Below are positions 60,885 to 64,000 of a stretch of 64,000 bases of DNA, in pieces. The notes beneath the pieces are model-generated. The model worked only from the letters and a program-made list of their open reading frames with translations, searched no databases and had not been told where the DNA came from. Positions within the stretch are counted from its first letter, which is position 1. Each line of letters starts with the position of its first letter. The stretch lies in contig NZ_JAFCJS010000005.1 of assembly GCF_018130825.1 (NCBI RefSeq), forward strand, positions 186,001 through 250,000. Direction: 5' to 3'. A program made the position numbers and the translations under genes. The stretch comes from Bradyrhizobium liaoningense (lineage in GTDB: Bacteria > Pseudomonadota > Alphaproteobacteria > Rhizobiales > Xanthobacteraceae).

Positions 60885-62306
60885 ATGAACGCGAAGCCCG
60901 GCTTCACCGATTACATCGTCAAGGACATTTCGCTCGCCGATTTCGGCCGCAAGGAGCTCTCGCTGGCCGAGACCGAAATGCCCGGCCTGATGGCCACCCG
61001 CGAGGAGTTCGGCCCGAAGCAGCCGCTGAAGGGCGCGCGCATCGCCGGCTCGCTGCACATGACGATCCAGACCGGCGTGCTGATCGAGACGCTGGCCGCG
61101 CTCGGCGCCGACATTCGCTGGGTCTCCTGCAACATCTATTCGACGCAGGATCACGCCGCCGCCGCCATCGCGGCCGCCGGCATTCCCGTCTTCGCCGTCA
61201 AGGGCGAGACGCTGACCGAGTACTGGGACTACACCGCAAAGCTGTTCGACTGGCACGGCGGCGGTCACCCGAACATGATCCTCGATGACGGCGGCGACGC
61301 CACCATGTACGTCCATCTCGGTCTGCGCGCCGAGAACGGCGACGCCGCCTTCCTCGACAAGCCCGGCTCCGAGGAAGAGGAAGTCTTCTTCGCGCTCCTG
61401 AAGAAGCAGCTCAAGGAAAAGCCGAAGGGCTACTTCGCCGCCATCGCCAAGAGCATCAAGGGCGTTTCCGAAGAGACCACCACGGGCGTGCATCGTCTCT
61501 ATGACATGCAGAAGGCCGGCACGCTGCTGTGGCCGGCCATCAACGTCAACGACAGCGTCACCAAGTCGAAGTTCGACAACCTCTATGGTTGCCGTGAATC
61601 GCTGGTCGACGGCATCCGCCGCGGCACCGACGTGATGCTGTCGGGCAAGGTCGCGATGGTCGCCGGCTTCGGCGACGTCGGCAAGGGCTCGGCCGCCTCG
61701 CTGCGCCAGGCCGGCTGCCGCGTCATGGTGTCGGAGGTCGATCCGATCTGCGCACTGCAGGCCGCGATGGAAGGCTACGAGGTCGTGACCATGGAAGACG
61801 CCGCGCCCCGCGCCGACATCTTCGTCACCGCGACCGGCAACAAGGACATCATCACCATCGACCACATGCGCGCAATGAAGGATCGCGCCATCGTCTGCAA
61901 CATCGGTCACTTCGACAATGAGATCCAGATCGCGTCTCTGCGCAATCTGAAGTGGACCAACATCAAGCCGCAGGTCGACGAGATCGAATTCCCCGACAAG
62001 CACCGTATCATCATGCTGTCGGAAGGGCGCCTCGTGAACCTCGGCAACGCGATGGGCCATCCGTCCTTCGTGATGTCGGCGTCCTTCACCAACCAGACGC
62101 TGGCGCAGATCGAGCTGTTCGCCAACAACAAGGACGGCAAGTACAAGAAGGAAGTCTACGTGCTGCCGAAGACCCTCGATGAGAAGGTCGCGCGCCTGCA
62201 CCTCGCCAAGATCGGCGTCAAGCTCACCGAGCTGCGCAAGGACCAGGCGGACTATATCGGCGTCAAGCAGGAAGGTCCGTACAAGTCGGATCACTACCGC
62301 TACTGA
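60885..62306 (+). CDS. ahcY: S-adenosylhomocysteinase
   Basis: This 473-residue protein splits S-adenosylhomocysteine into adenosine and homocysteine. It has CNIYSTQDHAAAAIA, the NAD-binding GFGDVGKGSA, CNIGHFDNEI and the C-terminal KSDHYRY with the conserved Lys-Tyr tail. It includes the roughly 40-residue insertion of bacterial AhcY (DDGGDATMYVHLGLRAENGD region). AACAGGAACC precedes the ATG at 60885; the frame before it runs through the repeat. A clear terminator follows. Confidence 0.97.
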   Translation: MNAKPGFTDYIVKDISLADFGRKELSLAETEMPGLMATREEFGPKQPLKGARIAGSLHMTIQTGVLIETLAALGADIRWVSCNIYSTQDHAAAAIAAAGIPVFAVKGETLTEYWDYTAKLFDWHGGGHPNMILDDGGDATMYVHLGLRAENGDAAFLDKPGSEEEEVFFALLKKQLKEKPKGYFAAIAKSIKGVSEETTTGVHRLYDMQKAGTLLWPAINVNDSVTKSKFDNLYGCRESLVDGIRRGTDVMLSGKVAMVAGFGDVGKGSAASLRQAGCRVMVSEVDPICALQAAMEGYEVVTMEDAAPRADIFVTATGNKDIITIDHMRAMKDRAIVCNIGHFDNEIQIASLRNLKWTNIKPQVDEIEFPDKHRIIMLSEGRLVNLGNAMGHPSFVMSASFTNQTLAQIELFANNKDGKYKKEVYVLPKTLDEKVARLHLAKIGVKLTELRKDQADYIGVKQEGPYKSDHYRY

Positions 62307-62334
62307 GCCACCTGTTCGATTGACCATCGACGCG

Positions 62335-62367
62335 AAGCCCCGGAGCGATCCGGGGCTTTGTTGTTTC
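62335..62367 (+). terminator. Rho-independent terminator after ahcY
   Basis: AAGCCCCGGA (62335-62344) and TCCGGGGCTT (62349-62358) make a perfect 10-base stem with a GCGA tetraloop, followed by the T-rich TGTTGTTT. It lies 28 bases after the ahcY stop and separates it from the monooxygenase gene. Confidence 0.88.
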
Positions 62368-62466
62368 GGCGCATGGAATTCAACTCGCTTTGCAGTTGCG
62401 GCACGGCCGATTGCCAATTGACGGCCGGCAGCGGCGGGCGGACAATCCTTCCTGGCGGAGGAAACC

Positions 62467-63927
62467 ATGCAACAAGAACATTTCGACGTGCTCATCGTCG
62501 GCGCCGGGCTGTCCGGCATCGGCGCGGGCTATCATTTGCAGACCAAGTGTCCGGCCAAGAGCTACGTCATCCTGGAGGGGCGCGACTGCATCGGCGGTAC
62601 CTGGGACCTGTTTCGCTATCCCGGCATCCGCTCCGACAGCGACATGTTCACGCTCGGCTATTCCTTCAAGCCGTGGACCGATCCGAAGGCGATCGCCGAC
62701 GGTCCGCAGATCCTGAACTATGTGCGCGAGACCGCGGCCGAGAACGGCATCGAGAAGCACATCCGCTTCCGCCATCGCGTCAAGCGCGCGGCGTGGTCGA
62801 CGCCGGATGCGCGCTGGACCGTCGAGGCCGAGCGCATCACCGGCGAGGGTGCGACCGAGCTCGTGCGCTTCACCTGCAGTTTCCTGTTCATGTGCTCGGG
62901 CTATTACAAGTATGAGGCGGGCTATACGCCGGAGTTCAAGGGCACGGCGGATTTCGCCGGCCGCATCGTGCATCCGCAGAAGTGGACCGAGGACATCGAC
63001 TATGCGGGCAAGCGCGTCGTCGTGATCGGCTCCGGCGCCACGGCGGTGACGCTGGTGCCGGAGCTCGCCAAGAAGGCAGCGCAGGTCACCATGCTGCAGC
63101 GCTCGCCGACCTACGTTGTGTCGCGTCCGGCGCAGGATCCTGTGGCCAACAAGCTGCGCCGCAATCTGCCGGCGCAGCTTGCCTATCATCTGATCCGCTG
63201 GCGCAATGTGATGTGGGGGATGTTCTTTTTCCAGCTCAGCCGGCGCAGGCCAGCGAAGGTGAAGGACCTCATCCTCAAGGGCGTGCAGATGGCGCTCGGC
63301 CCGGACTACGACGTCGCGACCCATTTCACGCCGCGCTACAATCCCTGGGACCAGCGTCTGTGCCTCGTGCCGGACGGTGATCTGTTCAAGGCAATCCGCG
63401 AGCAGCGCGCCGCCGTCGTCACCAGCGAGATCGACACTTTTACGCGCGACGGCATCCGTCTGAAGGACGGCCGCGAGCTTGCCGCCGACATCATCGTGAC
63501 GGCGACGGGGCTGGTGCTTCAGGTCGTCGGCGGTCTCGAGGTCAGCGTCGACGGCCGCGCTGTCGATTTCGCCAACACGCTGACCTACAAGGGCATGATG
63601 TACGCCGACGTGCCGAACATGGCCTCGGCCTTCGGCTACACCAACGCGTCCTGGACGCTGAAATGCGATCTCACCTGCGAATATGTCTGCCGGCTCATCA
63701 ACTACATGGACCGGCACAATTTCCGGCAATGCATGCCGCACAATGACGACCCTGAAATCACCGCGCAGCCGTCGCTCGATTTCACTTCGGGCTACGTGCA
63801 GCGCTCGGTCGCGAAAATGCCGAAGCAGGGCTCAAAGCGGCCGTGGCGACTGTACCAGAGCTACGCGCTCGACATCGTCTCCCTGCGCTTCGGCCGGATC
63901 GACGACGGCGTGATGCAGTATTCCTGA
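62467..63927 (+). CDS. FAD-dependent monooxygenase (Baeyer-Villiger/FMO class B type)
   Basis: This 486-residue protein has two dinucleotide-binding motifs, GAGLSGIG at 12-19 for FAD and GSGATAV near residue 193 for NADPH. Between them lies the class B fingerprint FxGxxxHxxxW (Phe163, Gly165, His169, Trp173). GGTWDLFRYPGIRSDSD is the usual stretch after the first strand. It inserts oxygen into ketones or oxidises nitrogen or sulfur. GGAGGAAACC precedes the start. It is a separate transcript after the ahcY terminator; the substrate is unknown. Confidence 0.88.
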   Translation: MQQEHFDVLIVGAGLSGIGAGYHLQTKCPAKSYVILEGRDCIGGTWDLFRYPGIRSDSDMFTLGYSFKPWTDPKAIADGPQILNYVRETAAENGIEKHIRFRHRVKRAAWSTPDARWTVEAERITGEGATELVRFTCSFLFMCSGYYKYEAGYTPEFKGTADFAGRIVHPQKWTEDIDYAGKRVVVIGSGATAVTLVPELAKKAAQVTMLQRSPTYVVSRPAQDPVANKLRRNLPAQLAYHLIRWRNVMWGMFFFQLSRRRPAKVKDLILKGVQMALGPDYDVATHFTPRYNPWDQRLCLVPDGDLFKAIREQRAAVVTSEIDTFTRDGIRLKDGRELAADIIVTATGLVLQVVGGLEVSVDGRAVDFANTLTYKGMMYADVPNMASAFGYTNASWTLKCDLTCEYVCRLINYMDRHNFRQCMPHNDDPEITAQPSLDFTSGYVQRSVAKMPKQGSKRPWRLYQSYALDIVSLRFGRIDDGVMQYS

Positions 63928-63942
63928 TCGCGCCGCTCGCCT

Positions 63943-64000
63943 CTATGCCTCGCGCGGGGTGAGCGCGAGCGCAAGATCGATCGCCAGTGCGAGCACCACC
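63943..64000 (-). CDS. Possible C-terminal end of a minus-strand gene entering from the right
   Basis: The minus strand is open from 64000 to a TAG at 63943-63945, giving 18 residues (VVLALAIDLALALTPREA). That is plausible for the end of a protein, but too short for any assignment. It would converge with the monooxygenase gene. Confidence 0.3.
   Translation of the reverse strand, partial: VVLALAIDLALALTPREA

Noticed and set aside
60816..62519. 567-residue frame antisense to ahcY
   Set aside because: It has no recognisable motif, while ahcY is intact on the plus strand.

Overview
The window looks like a chromosomal segment of a GC-rich alphaproteobacterium, most likely Bradyrhizobium or a close relative. 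The evidence is strong G/C bias at third codon positions, two complete branched-chain-amino-acid-type ABC transporter operons, a metK-ahcY pair, and several families of dispersed palindromic intergenic repeats typical of that group. The genus call is inferred from style and gene content, not from a marker gene.

Positions 1-33.8 kb form a large surface-polysaccharide/glycan island. Positions 1-11.2 kb hold an apparently complete CMP-legionaminic-acid-type route: LegB dehydratase, LegC aminotransferase, LegG hydrolysing epimerase, LegI synthase, LegH-type acetyltransferase (on the opposite strand), a PtmE-type CBS-guanylyltransferase, a Gfo/Idh oxidoreductase, LegF cytidylyltransferase and a PtmA-like SDR. 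They are followed by a Wzx-type flippase and a methyltransferase cut by the window edge. A heptose guanylyltransferase/phosphatase fusion lies at 11.3-12.5 kb. Positions 12.6-18.3 kb hold large unassigned membrane proteins and two tandem paralogous soluble proteins of unknown function. Positions 18.4-23.5 kb hold a GT2 transferase and a CDP-glucose-derived sugar set (RfbF, RfbG, a zinc-type methyltransferase, a Gfo/Idh oxidoreductase).

Positions 23.5-30.8 kb hold the most unusual part: a tightly overlapping seven-gene minus-strand operon. It encodes a CBS-GHMP kinase fusion, a NeuB-SAF-TIM-barrel fusion, a second acylneuraminate-type cytidylyltransferase, three SDRs and a free-standing TIM-barrel isomerase. 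It has its own synthase and CMP-activating enzyme, but no hydrolysing 2-epimerase, dehydratase or aminotransferase. I read it as a second, non-standard ulosonate pathway. Positions 31.1-33.8 kb carry a WbpB/WbpD/WbpE-like trio for a diamino-uronic acid.

Positions 33.8-43.8 kb carry a PaaK-like CoA ligase, an AGE-family epimerase and a first liv-type operon that includes an acyl-CoA ligase. That operon is interrupted by a DUF559 gene on the opposite strand, bracketed by 57-bp inverted repeats. Positions 44.1-48.4 kb are housekeeping or regulatory: a Crp/Fnr regulator, an MFS exporter, a HemD-family protein, PurU and a small lipoprotein. Positions 48.4-54.9 kb carry a second liv operon with a promoter-like element overlapped by a perfect 8-4-8 operator-like dyad, then a MetE C-domain homologue. 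Positions 55.1-58.0 kb carry two secreted TPR proteases, one retropepsin-like and one caspase-like. Positions 58.1-64 kb carry an HTH-methyltransferase, metK, ahcY with a clear terminator, and an FAD monooxygenase. No rRNA, tRNA, CRISPR array, transposase or prophage was seen.
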